Below, piece after piece: positions 1 through 7,750 of a DNA stretch of 64,000 nt (the first letter of the stretch is position 1; each line of letters begins with the position of its first letter). Source of the stretch: Streptomyces sp. NBC_00273 (GTDB taxonomy: Bacteria; Actinomycetota; Actinomycetes; Streptomycetales; Streptomycetaceae); NCBI RefSeq assembly GCF_036178145.1, contig NZ_CP108067.1:9067001-9131000 (forward strand), given 5' to 3'. The translations under genes and the position numbers were made by a program. The notes under the pieces were generated by a model that was not told the origin of the DNA, searched no databases, and was given only the letters and a program-made list of their open reading frames with translations.

Positions 1-2400
1 CAGTGCACCCTTCCCGTCGAGGCGGACGTTCTCGGTCGAGTCGGTCATGGTCTCGACCTCACCGGTGCCCCACTGCGGCGCGGGGCAGCCCGGGTAGCAG
101 GTGCCGATGTCGTGGATCCAGTCGGTGGCGGACGGAGGGGTACCCGCCGGGCCGTCGAAGTCGTCGCGCAGCAGCCGGGTCCACCCGTCCGCCCCCGGCG
201 CCGCCCCTGGTGTCCCCGGTGCCGCTCCACCCGCTGCGGGCAGCAACCCGCCCTCCGTGAGCAGCCGCTCCAGCCGGTTGGTCAGGACCACGGCCGCCGC
301 GTTGGTCAGGTGGGCGTCGTCCCGGTAGAGCAGGATCCGGTCGAGCACGGCCGGGCAGGTCGGCCCGTCGCCCGGGCACAGGACCTGGTTCACGCCGACG
401 CTCCGTACGCCGGGCAGGGCTCCGGACGCGATCCGCTGCGCCAGCGGATCCGGCCACTGGGCGTCCGCGCGGCTGAACGCGCAGTCGGCCGGCGATCCCG
501 GACTGCCGGACACGCACGCCGGGATGTCCCGGCCGGGTACGGGCGTGTCCTCAATGTAGACGATCGGCGCCCCCAGGGCCCGGAGCGGCGTCAGCGTCTT
601 CTCCCAGGCCTCGGCCAGCAGCTTCGCGTCGTCGGTGTACCGGTTGAGCGAGGAGATCACGATGAGGCGCGGCTTCGGCTGCTGCCGCAGCCGCTCCAGG
701 GAGTCCGCCCGCCAGGTGTCGCACTCCCGGTAGGCGCGCCCGAGCTGGGGGCTGTCCACGGCCAGCTCCGGCAGCGGGCAGCCCTGCTTCACCAGCTCCT
801 GCAGTGCCCAGCCCCGCTGCGAGGCCAGCGCCAGCATCGGGGAGAACCACTGCCCGGCGTGCGAGTCGCCCAGCAGCACGATCCGGTCCGGGCCGTCCAC
901 CGCGCCGAACAGGCAGTCCGGGCTGCGCGTCGCGGCCGGGGCGACCTCGCAGGCCCCGTCCGGCGGGAAGTCCCCCCGTGCCTGGGCGGTACTGGGTACC
1001 ACCGGCCCGTCGACGAGCGGCGTACCGGCCGTGCGGGCCAGGAGGGTGGGGCCCGAGGCGGCGCCCGGGGGAAGCCCCTGGGTGTCGACCGGGCCGGCCG
1101 GGCCCAGCACGCGCAGCGTCGTCGTACCCACCACCAGCGCGAGGACCACCGGCAGCACGATCGCCGACACGCCCACCGACAGTCCGCGGCGGGGGAGTTC
1201 GGAGACCGTACGGCTGCGGCGCAGCGGCTGCTCGACCCAGCGCATGGTGGCCAGGGCCGGCAGTACGGCGGCCAGCGTCAGCGCGGTCTTCGCGGGCCAG
1301 CCGAGCGTGCCGAGCCGGGCCTCGGCGAGGACGAGCACCGGCCAGTGCCACAGGTACAGGGTGTAGGAGAGCCGCCCGACGGCCCGGGGAGCCCGCCCCG
1401 CCAGCAGCCGCCCCACGTCCCACGGCCCTTGCGCGTGGCGTTCGCCCCGGCCGGGTATCGCGGCGAGGATGACGGCGGCGGTGGCCAGGGTCGGCACGAG
1501 CGCCGCGTAACCGGGGTACGGGGTCCCGGCGTCGTACGACACGACGCACCAGCCGATCGCCGCGGCCCCGGCCCAGCCGCACAGCAGCCGCAGCGGGCGC
1601 GGACCGCGCATCAGGTGCCAGGGCAGCAGGGCGAGCAGGGCCCCTACGCCGAACTGCCAGACCCGCGACGGAGTTCCGAGGTACGCGAGCGATACGGAGT
1701 GCTCGGTCCAGTACACCGCCAGCGCGAACGAGGCCAGCGTGAGCGGGGCGGCGGCCAGCACCACGAGGAGCCGTACGGCCCGGCCCCGGCGGACCGCCCG
1801 GGCCGCGCACAGCACCAGCACCGCCAGCAGCGGGGCCCAGAACAGGTAGAACTGTTCCTCGACGGCGAGGGACCAGAAGTGCAGCAGCGGACTCTGGTCG
1901 TGCCCTGCGGCGAGGTAGTCGGTCCGCTGCGCCACGAACCGCCAGTTGGCGAAGGACAGGGCCGCCGCGACGACGTCGTGCTCCATGTCGGTGCGGCGCA
2001 GCGGTACGGTCAGCCAGGCGCCGGCGAGGGCCACCGCGGCGAGCACCACGGCGGCGGAGGGCAGCAGTCGCCGGGCCCGCCGGGAGAAGAAGTCACCGAG
2101 GCGGATCCGGCCGGTGGTGATCGCCTCCCGGACCAGCAGGCCGGTGATGAGGTAGCCGGAGATGACGAAGAAGACGTCCACGCCGACGAAACCGCCGGTC
2201 GCCCAGGGGAGGCCGGCGTGGAAGGCGAGCACCGCGAGGACGGCGACCGCGCGCAGGCCCTCGATGTCGGGCCGGAAGGCGGACCGGTGCGGGCTCGGCC
2301 CGGACTCGTTGCCGGAGCGGGAGCCGGACGGCAGCTCTCCGGCCCCGGGAGCAGCGCTCCCGCGGGGCAGGTGCCGGCCGGGTGTGACGAGGAAGGACAT
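1..2400 (-). CDS. Acyltransferase-3/SGNH protein fused to a GH16 glycosidase domain (3' end beyond window)
   Basis: Open for 800 codons from ATG 2400 to the window edge with no stop, so the protein is C-terminally incomplete here. Residues about 45-400 are a multi-pass acyltransferase-3 (OafA-type) domain, with the early RPDIEGLRA stretch, a likely catalytic His in LAFHAG and HFWSLAVEEQF near residue 175. Residues about 490-710 are a periplasmic SGNH hydrolase-like domain, with GDSH at 511-514 and the Asp/His block RDDAHLT near 694-697. An Ala/Pro/Gly linker follows. From about 740 the sequence DDFDGPAGTPPSATDW and later WGTGEVETMTD match the start of a GH16 glucanase fold. AAAGG lies upstream of the ATG, and the gene sits 14 bp after the GT2 synthase. 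Inferred role: O-acylation and trimming of the polymer made by that synthase. The fusion itself is read directly from one continuous frame. Confidence 0.85.
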   Translation of the reverse strand, partial: MSFLVTPGRHLPRGSAAPGAGELPSGSRSGNESGPSPHRSAFRPDIEGLRAVAVLAVLAFHAGLPWATGGFVGVDVFFVISGYLITGLLVREAITTGRIRLGDFFSRRARRLLPSAAVVLAAVALAGAWLTVPLRRTDMEHDVVAAALSFANWRFVAQRTDYLAAGHDQSPLLHFWSLAVEEQFYLFWAPLLAVLVLCAARAVRRGRAVRLLVVLAAAPLTLASFALAVYWTEHSVSLAYLGTPSRVWQFGVGALLALLPWHLMRGPRPLRLLCGWAGAAAIGWCVVSYDAGTPYPGYAALVPTLATAAVILAAIPGRGERHAQGPWDVGRLLAGRAPRAVGRLSYTLYLWHWPVLVLAEARLGTLGWPAKTALTLAAVLPALATMRWVEQPLRRSRTVSELPRRGLSVGVSAIVLPVVLALVVGTTTLRVLGPAGPVDTQGLPPGAASGPTLLARTAGTPLVDGPVVPSTAQARGDFPPDGACEVAPAATRSPDCLFGAVDGPDRIVLLGDSHAGQWFSPMLALASQRGWALQELVKQGCPLPELAVDSPQLGRAYRECDTWRADSLERLRQQPKPRLIVISSLNRYTDDAKLLAEAWEKTLTPLRALGAPIVYIEDTPVPGRDIPACVSGSPGSPADCAFSRADAQWPDPLAQRIASGALPGVRSVGVNQVLCPGDGPTCPAVLDRILLYRDDAHLTNAAAVVLTNRLERLLTEGGLLPAAGGAAPGTPGAAPGADGWTRLLRDDFDGPAGTPPSATDWIHDIGTCYPGCPAPQWGTGEVETMTDSTENVRLDGKGAL

Positions 2401-2414
2401 GCGGATGGTGCCTT

Positions 2415-4097
2415 TCAACTCAGCCAGGGAAGCATCGGGTCGACCCACCCCGATGCCAGCAGGCCGGTCAGCAGGAGGACCGCGGAAGCGGCGACGGTCT
2501 CGGGCCAGCGGCGCGGCAGCACGCCGCCGCGCGAGCGCAGCGCGGCCCGCACCCGGGCGCGCACCGGCCCCGCCTCCGGGTGCAGCTCGGCCACCAGGTC
2601 CCGGATCAGGGGGACGTTGATCTGGCACTGCACCAGGAGGTAGAGGAGCAGCCCCCAGTTGGGCTCCCAGCCGTTGCGGGCCACGGCCAGCGCGAGACCG
2701 GTGGCCGCGGCGCCGTTGGAGAGGACGAGCCAGGCGAGCGAGACGGCCACCACCCGGCGGGCCATCCCGCCCGGAGCCCCCGCACTCCGCGCGCCGGTGG
2801 GCACCCAGGCGGCGGTGCGCCCCCGCAGCGTGTGCACGAACGCGGTCGCGGCGGCCACGCTGGTCAGGACGTTCGCCCGGATGACCTCCACCCGCCAGCG
2901 GGTGCGGCTGATCCGCGGCAGCAGCACGTGCCACAGCCACAGCGGGGCGAGCAGGGGCAGCACGTGCCAGGGCCGGATGTGGTCCGGGAACCAGAACATC
3001 ATCACCAGCGGCGGCAACGGCGCCGCGAAGGTGTTCACCGCGGTGGTCAGATAGCCGACGATGCCCTCGTAGAAGCACAGCCGCATCCGCCAGGGCGCGC
3101 GCATCCGCCGCAGCACGGGCGTGCCGAGCAGGTGGAGGTTGCCCATCGCCCACCGGTACTGCTGGTTGACGAAGGAGGTGATCCGGTCGGGCGAGGTGCC
3201 CTTGGCGACCAGCACCGGTACGTACAGGGTGCGGAACCCCTGCTCGTGCAGGGCGAGCCCGGTGTACAGGTCCTCGCTGTGGTCGAGCCGGGCGAAGCCG
3301 CCGGCCAGGTCGATCGCGCTGCGCCGGTACACGGCGTTGCTGCCGCAGCAGATGGCGGCGTCGCTCGCGTCCCGGGACGGCTGGATCCAGCGGAAGAACC
3401 ATTCCTGCGCGGAGCCGGCGGCCCGCTGGATCCATCCCATGGTCTCGTCGGTGTCGAAGCACTGCGGGCTCTGTACGATGCCGACGGCCGGGTCGGCCAG
3501 GTAGGGCACGAGGTGGCGCAGGAAGTCGGGCCGCGGGGCGAAGTCCGCGTCCAGGATCGCGATGAACTCGGCGCTGCTCAGGGTGAGCGCGTGGTTGAGG
3601 TTGCCGGCCTTCTTCAGGTGCCCCCGGTCGGGCCGTACGACGTACGCGTAGCCGTACGAGGCGGCCAGCGCGGCGACTTCCGGCCGGTCGGCGTCGTCCA
3701 GGATCCAGACGGTCAGCGCTCCGGGCCAGTCGACGGCCGCGACCGCGCGGTAGGCGTTGCCCAGGACGTCGAGCGGTTCGCCGCAGGTGGGCAGGTACAG
3801 ATCGACGTCCGGCAGGGCGGCGGGCCGCCAGGCCTGGATGAGCACCTCGTGCGACTGCCGGGTGAGCCGGCGCTGGCGCAGGCTGTTGACGCAGGACAGG
3901 ACGAGGGCGACGAGGTTGAGGCCGAGGACGGCGAGGAACGCCCACAGGGCCGGTGTCCGCAGGGCGAAGGCGAACATGGTCGCCGCCGTGAACACGAAGG
4001 CGAGCGACGTACTGATGAGGACCCAGCGGCGCTGCGGACCGAAGTACCAGTAGAGCTCTTCGTCGGATGGTGGTTGCGGAAGATGATGAAAGGTCAT
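2415..4097 (-). CDS. Membrane glycosyltransferase family 2 (cellulose synthase-like)
   Basis: A 560-aa processive-type GT2 with two N-terminal membrane helices (about 27-75), a cytosolic GT-A domain and several C-terminal helices. The full catalytic set is present: DD at 134-135, DAD at 183-185, SED at 274-276 and QQYRW at 312-316, as in cellulose, hyaluronan and beta-glucan synthases. ATG 4097 is chosen because GGGGGG lies 6 bp upstream. A GTG at 4109 is also in frame. No PilZ domain is visible, so direct c-di-GMP control is not evident. It is first in an operon with the acyltransferase-SGNH-GH16 gene. The GH16 partner hints at a beta-1,3- or mixed-linkage glucan product, but the sugar substrate cannot be read from the sequence. 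Confidence 0.85.
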   Translation of the reverse strand: MTFHHLPQPPSDEELYWYFGPQRRWVLISTSLAFVFTAATMFAFALRTPALWAFLAVLGLNLVALVLSCVNSLRQRRLTRQSHEVLIQAWRPAALPDVDLYLPTCGEPLDVLGNAYRAVAAVDWPGALTVWILDDADRPEVAALAASYGYAYVVRPDRGHLKKAGNLNHALTLSSAEFIAILDADFAPRPDFLRHLVPYLADPAVGIVQSPQCFDTDETMGWIQRAAGSAQEWFFRWIQPSRDASDAAICCGSNAVYRRSAIDLAGGFARLDHSEDLYTGLALHEQGFRTLYVPVLVAKGTSPDRITSFVNQQYRWAMGNLHLLGTPVLRRMRAPWRMRLCFYEGIVGYLTTAVNTFAAPLPPLVMMFWFPDHIRPWHVLPLLAPLWLWHVLLPRISRTRWRVEVIRANVLTSVAAATAFVHTLRGRTAAWVPTGARSAGAPGGMARRVVAVSLAWLVLSNGAAATGLALAVARNGWEPNWGLLLYLLVQCQINVPLIRDLVAELHPEAGPVRARVRAALRSRGGVLPRRWPETVAASAVLLLTGLLASGWVDPMLPWLS

Positions 4098-4119
4098 AAA
4101 GCCCCCCACGGCTGTGCAT

Positions 4120-4143
4120 GTACCCGTTTCAGGTGGCCCATCC
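4120..4143 (-). promoter_or_regulatory. Possible SigB-type promoter for the GT2 operon
   Basis: On the minus strand GGAT-N14-GGGTAC fits the Streptomyces SigB pattern GNNT-N14-16-GGGTAY. Transcription would start only about 15-20 nt before ATG 4097, which still leaves the RBS in the leader. The -35 pattern carries little information, so this is tentative. TAGGAT at 4140-4145 is an alternative housekeeping -10. Confidence 0.3.
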
Positions 4144-4150
4144 TAATGTC

Positions 4151-4166
4151 AAAGGTATAGACCAGT
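4151..4166. promoter_or_regulatory. DasR-like operator (dre) upstream of the GT2 operon
   Basis: AAAGGTATAGACCAGT matches the 16-bp DasR-responsive palindrome (ACTGGTCTAGACCAGT) at 13 positions. The core GGT-ATAG-ACC is intact and the mismatches lie in one outer arm. It lies 54-69 bp upstream of the GT2 start and would overlap the -35 region of a promoter using TAGGAT at 4140-4145. DasR is the N-acetylglucosamine-responsive GntR regulator of chitinases and development in Streptomyces. The match is seen directly; control is inferred. Confidence 0.45.
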
Positions 4167-4373
4167 TGTTGCGAGAGTGTGGCACCGGAGCCAATGCGCC
4201 ACGGATTGGCGCGACTTCAATGGTCCAGACCTCTTGGTCGCCATTCGAGCGGCCGTGCCCGGTAGGTCCGGGAAGGTGCGGGTCACGTGGGGGTGAACAG
4301 TCCTGGAACTCGCCGGGGCGGCCGGGCCGGCGCCGGTCGGGGGTGGGGTCGGGGGGAGTGCTGGGGGTGGAGG

Positions 4374-4979
4374 TCAGGCGGTGGTGAAGATCCGGTCGAG
4401 ATGGTGGTGGAGCACCGCGACGGCCGACTCGGGCTTCCGCTGGCCCACCAGGATGCTCGTGCCCATGGTCGCCGTCATGGCGAGCAGGCTGATCGCCTCG
4501 ATGCGCGCGTCGACGCCCGGATCGGCCAGGCCGCTCTCCTGTGCCTGTTGGAGCAGGCCGGTGATGGCGTTCTCCGCGGTGTCGGGGCTGTCGATGAACG
4601 GCTGGGCGGCGAGCGCCTCGTCGGTCACGGACAGGATCGAGTACGAGCTGTAGAGGAGGTGGAAGGTGCGGCCCTCGTCGTCGGTGGGGAGGGAGGCCAG
4701 GAGCAGTGCCTCGATGGTCGCGCGCGGGCCCGGGTTCGGGCCGACGGCGCGCAGGCGCTCGCCCACGCGTGCGGTGAAGCGGTCCGTGAGGTGCTGGAGT
4801 CCGTAGAAGAGCAGCTTCTCCTTGGTCTCGAAGTAGTACTGCACGAGTCGCAGCGACACCCCCGCCTCTGCCGCGACGTCGCGCATGCCCACGGCGTGCA
4901 GTCCGCGTCGTCCGGCCACCTGGATGAGCGCTTCGGCGATCTGGGCGCGCCGTTCCTCGTGGTCCACGCGCTTCGGCAT
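4374..4979 (-). CDS. TetR/AcrR-family transcriptional regulator
   Basis: A 201-aa regulator. The N-terminal helix-turn-helix covers about residues 28-50 (VGMRDVAAEAGVSLRLVQYYF) and is followed by KEKLLFYGL, typical of this family. The C-terminal ligand-binding helices are divergent, so the ligand is unknown. It is transcribed away from a frame-disrupted ORF at 5104. The 125-bp gap between them holds a perfect palindrome, TGGTAC-N4-GTACCA, at 5039-5054, the likely operator for self-repression. It points towards the GT2 operon, but 276 bp separate them. Confidence 0.85.
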   Translation of the reverse strand: MPKRVDHEERRAQIAEALIQVAGRRGLHAVGMRDVAAEAGVSLRLVQYYFETKEKLLFYGLQHLTDRFTARVGERLRAVGPNPGPRATIEALLLASLPTDDEGRTFHLLYSSYSILSVTDEALAAQPFIDSPDTAENAITGLLQQAQESGLADPGVDARIEAISLLAMTATMGTSILVGQRKPESAVAVLHHHLDRIFTTA

Positions 4980-5038
4980 GTGTCCTGTCTCCGCCCGTCG
5001 GTGGTGCGTTCGCGGTCCGGGCCGCCCGGACCCTTTCA

Positions 5039-5054
5039 TGGTACCGCTGTACCA
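5039..5054. promoter_or_regulatory. Perfect palindrome, probable TetR operator
   Basis: TGGTAC-CGCT-GTACCA is a perfect inverted repeat with a 4-bp spacer, in the gap between the divergent TetR gene (start 4979) and the ORF at 5104. A direct repeat GTGGTGCGTTCGC (5001-5013 and 5060-5072) brackets it. The position and symmetry are those of an autoregulatory TetR site. Confidence 0.55.
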
Positions 5055-5103
5055 GTCTTGTGGTGCGTTCGCATGACGAAGGGTGGATCTTCGGAGGCCG
5101 GAG

Positions 5104-5609
5104 GTGCCCGCGCTCGAGAACGCCGCCCCGACCCGTCCGCGCCGCGGCATCGGCCGCCATGTGAGCGACGAGCTGTGCGACCGGTACTTCGCCGCGGGCG
5201 ACGCGCTCCAGGCGCTCGGCGGGGCCGGTGACGCCGGCCGCAGCATCCACCGCGAAGCCATGTGGCAGCCCGAGCGTGCGACCCGGTGGCTCGACGCGGC
5301 GCTGGACGAGCCGGGCGGCCTGGAGAAGGTGGGCCTGCGCTTCTCCGCCCGGGTCTTCGTCAGCCTCTTCGTCAGCTTCGCCTCGCCAAGTGGTCGGAGC
5401 GGACGGTCATCGTCGTGCCCGAGCTGCGCAAGTGGGCCCGGCTGGGTGCCCGGGCCTTCCGGATCGGACGCCCGGCGCCCGAGCCCGGCCCGGCGCCTCC
5501 GGAGTCCGTGCACAGGTCCGGAAGTGACGTGTCGCTTGTCCGGATCGTTGCTGTTCATCCCGGTCCGGCGGGGCAAGGATGTCTCCCTGCGGTTCGGCTT
5601 TCCACGTGA
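5104..5609 (+). pseudogene. Frame-disrupted ORF of unknown family
   Basis: GTG 5104 has an excellent RBS (GGAGG at 5093-5097), and the first 95 or so codons read as ordinary protein (for example ELCDRYFAAGDALQAL and REAMWQPERATRWLDAAL). Around 5385 coding character moves to another frame, which continues KWSERTVIVVPELRKWARL before turning basic and repetitive. I read this as one gene with a frameshift, either natural decay or a sequencing error. I do not recognise the family. It is divergent from the TetR gene and would be its natural target. Codon structure supports past coding; the function is unknown. Confidence 0.35.
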
Positions 5610-5627
5610 CGTGATCCGGGGGGATTC

Positions 5628-6833
5628 ATGACAACGAGAACGCGACGCACCAGAAGCGCGAGGGGCGCAGGACGTACGAGGCGTACGGGCTTCGCCGTGA
5701 CGGGCAGTTTCCTCGCCGCCCTCGGCATGACGGCTCCCGCGCAGGCGGCCGCGGGGGCCACGGCTGCATCCTGCAAGCCGTCCGTCCAGGTCCTTCAGAA
5801 GCTGCCCGCCACCGACGATCCGCATCCGAGCCCCTGGGTGCGCCACACCCAGGTCTCGGCCATCGCACCGGGGCGCTCGCGCCTGGCGGTCGGCATGTCC
5901 GGCATGAAGCCGGCGTACTGGATCGGGGAACAGGTGTACGCGGTGCCGGTGCCCGAGGGCTCCAGCACGGGCCGGGTCAACGACGTCAACCGGTCCGGCC
6001 TCATGGTCGGGCAGGTGACCACCGACGAGGGCAGCAAGGCGTTCAGCTACCGGCACGGCGATCCCGCCGTCACCATACTGCCCGGCGGGGGCGAGGCGAG
6101 CGGGGTCAACGACCTCGGCGTCATCATCGGCAGTGTCCGGGACGCCGCCCAGAACCGGACCATCGGCGTGGAATGGTCGCACGGCAGGCCGCGCCGCGAA
6201 CTGCCCCCGCCCGCGGGATACGTGCTCTCCATGATGTCCGGCCTCAACAACGCCGGGCAGGTGTCGGGCAACGCCTGGGAGCTGGAACGGCGCCCCGGCC
6301 GCCAGTTCCTCGCCGTCCCGGGGCTCTACTGGCCCGCGTACCCGGACTCGACGCCCTCGGTACTGGCGCCCTTCGACGACACGGGGGACCACCACGTCAC
6401 CCGGGGGATCGACGACTCGGGCCGGATCGTCGGCTACGCGCGGCGGGGCCAGGGGCCCGACAGCGCGGAGTACGCCGTGGTGTGGAACCGACCCGACGGC
6501 CCTGCGGTGTACGCGCCCCGGGCGCCCGGAGCGATCGGCGGAACGTTCGACGCGATCAGCCCGAACACCGGCGTCGCGGTCGGCCTGGCCGAGTTCACCT
6601 ATGCGTCGCCGCGCCCGCCGGACAGCCCGCCGGCCCGGGCGCAGTACTGGACCGGCAAGGGGTCGATGCGCGTCCTGCCGGGGCTGGGCCCCTCCTTGTT
6701 CACCGCCGCCTTCGCCGTCACGGACGACGACCGGGTCGGCGGAGCCGCGTTGGACGCGCAGAACCGGGTCCAGCCGGTGATCTGGACCTGTGCGTCCAAG
6801 CAGGCGTACGTCCTGGAGGGTCCCCGGCCGTAG
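5628..6833 (+). CDS. Secreted HAF-repeat protein
   Basis: A 401-aa protein with a twin-arginine-like basic N-terminus, a hydrophobic stretch and the signal cleavage region APAQAAAG near 36-43. The mature part carries at least six copies of a short beta-blade motif of the type (G/V)(L/V/I)N(D/N)xGxxxG, for example VNDVNRSGLMVGQ, VNDLGVIIGS, LNNAGQVSGN and IDDSGRIVGYA. This is the extracellular HAF repeat pattern, expected to build a propeller-like domain. No catalytic motif is visible, so binding is more likely than enzymatic work. GGGGGG precedes the ATG. The stop codon lies in a small hairpin, and a larger one follows at 6871. Confidence 0.75.
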   Translation: MTTRTRRTRSARGAGRTRRTGFAVTGSFLAALGMTAPAQAAAGATAASCKPSVQVLQKLPATDDPHPSPWVRHTQVSAIAPGRSRLAVGMSGMKPAYWIGEQVYAVPVPEGSSTGRVNDVNRSGLMVGQVTTDEGSKAFSYRHGDPAVTILPGGGEASGVNDLGVIIGSVRDAAQNRTIGVEWSHGRPRRELPPPAGYVLSMMSGLNNAGQVSGNAWELERRPGRQFLAVPGLYWPAYPDSTPSVLAPFDDTGDHHVTRGIDDSGRIVGYARRGQGPDSAEYAVVWNRPDGPAVYAPRAPGAIGGTFDAISPNTGVAVGLAEFTYASPRPPDSPPARAQYWTGKGSMRVLPGLGPSLFTAAFAVTDDDRVGGAALDAQNRVQPVIWTCASKQAYVLEGPRP

Positions 6834-6870
6834 GGCCGGGTCGGTTCGTTCGGGGCAGGGCGGTCTCGGG

Positions 6871-6909
6871 CACGCCGTGGCGAGCACCCCCGTGGTTCGC
6901 CACGGCGTG
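6871..6909. terminator. Bidirectional hairpin terminator
   Basis: CACGCCGTGGCGA (6871-6883) pairs perfectly with 6897-6909, a 13-bp stem with a 13-nt loop. It lies between the convergent HAF-repeat gene (stop 6833) and the ScbR-like gene (stop 6927), so it can serve both. No U-tract follows, as is usual in Streptomyces. Confidence 0.7.
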
Positions 6910-6926
6910 TGCGGGGCCGTCCTGCG

Positions 6927-7571
6927 TCAGTGGGTGGGGGAGGGCGGGGCCGTCTCGGGCGTGCCCGTGGGGTGGAAACGGGTGATGCGCTGCGGGGGGA
7001 CGATCGTGGGGAGGAGGAAGTTCCACAGGTCGGTGACGCGCGTGTGGAGGTCTTCGCGGCGGGTGCGGACGTGCGAGGTGACCTGGATGCCGGTGAAGGC
7101 TCCGACGAGCAGGGTCGAGAGGTCCTTGACGTCGAGCGACGGGTTTATGTCGCCGCGCTGCTGAGCGGGGGTCAGGCAGCTGCGGCAGGTGTCGATCCAG
7201 GCGTCGTACGGGGTCGGGTCGGGGTGGGTGAAGGAGCCGAACTCGATGACCAGGCGGATACCGGCGCGGATGCGGACGTCGGTGCGCAGGCCGTGGGCCA
7301 TCTGGTGGGTGAGGTCGATGACGGTCTGCAGGCCCGGGTTCTCGACGGTGGGGACGCGTTCGGAGACCTGGAACTGCTCGTCCATCAGGGTGCGGGCGAG
7401 CGCTTCCTTGGACGGGAAGTGGAAGTAGAGGGCGCCCTTGGTGACTCCGGCGTGCTTGACGACGTCGCTGAGGCTGGTGCCCTCGAACCCGCTGAGGTCG
7501 AATGCGGTCGCCGCGCCGTCGAGTATGGCTTGGCGGGTGATCTCGGCCCGCTCCTGTCTGGCCCTCGCCAC
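6927..7571 (-). CDS. ScbR-like gamma-butyrolactone receptor-family regulator (TetR)
   Basis: A 214-aa TetR-family protein whose N-terminus matches the ScbR/ArpA group: ARARQERAEITRQAILDGAA, then FEGTSLSDVVKHAGVTKGALYFHFPSKEALA as the HTH. The C-terminal half has the family look (RSCLTPAQQRGDINPSLDVK). GTG 7571 is preceded by AAGGGGACG. These proteins bind gamma-butyrolactone-type signals, or are pseudo-receptors for antibiotics, and repress biosynthetic clusters and themselves. No AfsA/ScbA synthase is in the window, so it is an orphan here. An ARE-like site at 7649-7673 suggests autorepression. Confidence 0.8.
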   Translation of the reverse strand: MARARQERAEITRQAILDGAATAFDLSGFEGTSLSDVVKHAGVTKGALYFHFPSKEALARTLMDEQFQVSERVPTVENPGLQTVIDLTHQMAHGLRTDVRIRAGIRLVIEFGSFTHPDPTPYDAWIDTCRSCLTPAQQRGDINPSLDVKDLSTLLVGAFTGIQVTSHVRTRREDLHTRVTDLWNFLLPTIVPPQRITRFHPTGTPETAPPSPTH

Positions 7572-7648
7572 GTTCTGCTCGTCCCCTTGGTCACTGCCCG
7601 AGCGGTGTTCGCCGCGGTGTCCCGTCAATCTAGTCGGGCGATGCGAAA

Positions 7649-7673
7649 GGAAACCAGTCGGCAGGTACTTTTT
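7649..7673. promoter_or_regulatory. ARE-like operator of the gamma-butyrolactone receptor type
   Basis: The segment contains AAACCAGTCGGCAGGT followed by a T-run. Read on the gene strand it is an A-run, ACCTGCCGACTGGT and TTTCC, with symmetric half-sites ACC(T/A)G...C(T/A)GGT, as in known autoregulatory elements. It sits about 78 bp upstream of the ScbR-like start. The sequence is seen directly; binding is inferred from the family. Confidence 0.5.
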
Positions 7674-7750
7674 CGCGGAGGCGGGGAGCGGTTCGGGGAG
7701 TTGTGTGGCCCTTTGCGTGATTCTTTTTCGGCGGCGAGTGTGTGCGGACG

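Noticed and set aside
112..2643. An 843-codon plus-strand ORF across the acyltransferase region
   Set aside because: It is Arg/Gly/Pro-rich and antisense to a gene with clear domains on the minus strand. A GC-rich shadow frame.
2580..4160. A 526-codon plus-strand ORF over the GT2 gene
   Set aside because: Antisense to a gene with complete catalytic motifs; its composition is typical of shadow ORFs.
4374..6887. An 837-codon minus ORF spanning the TetR gene and the HAF gene
   Set aside because: Only its last 201 codons (TetR) are real. The rest is antisense to the HAF-repeat gene.
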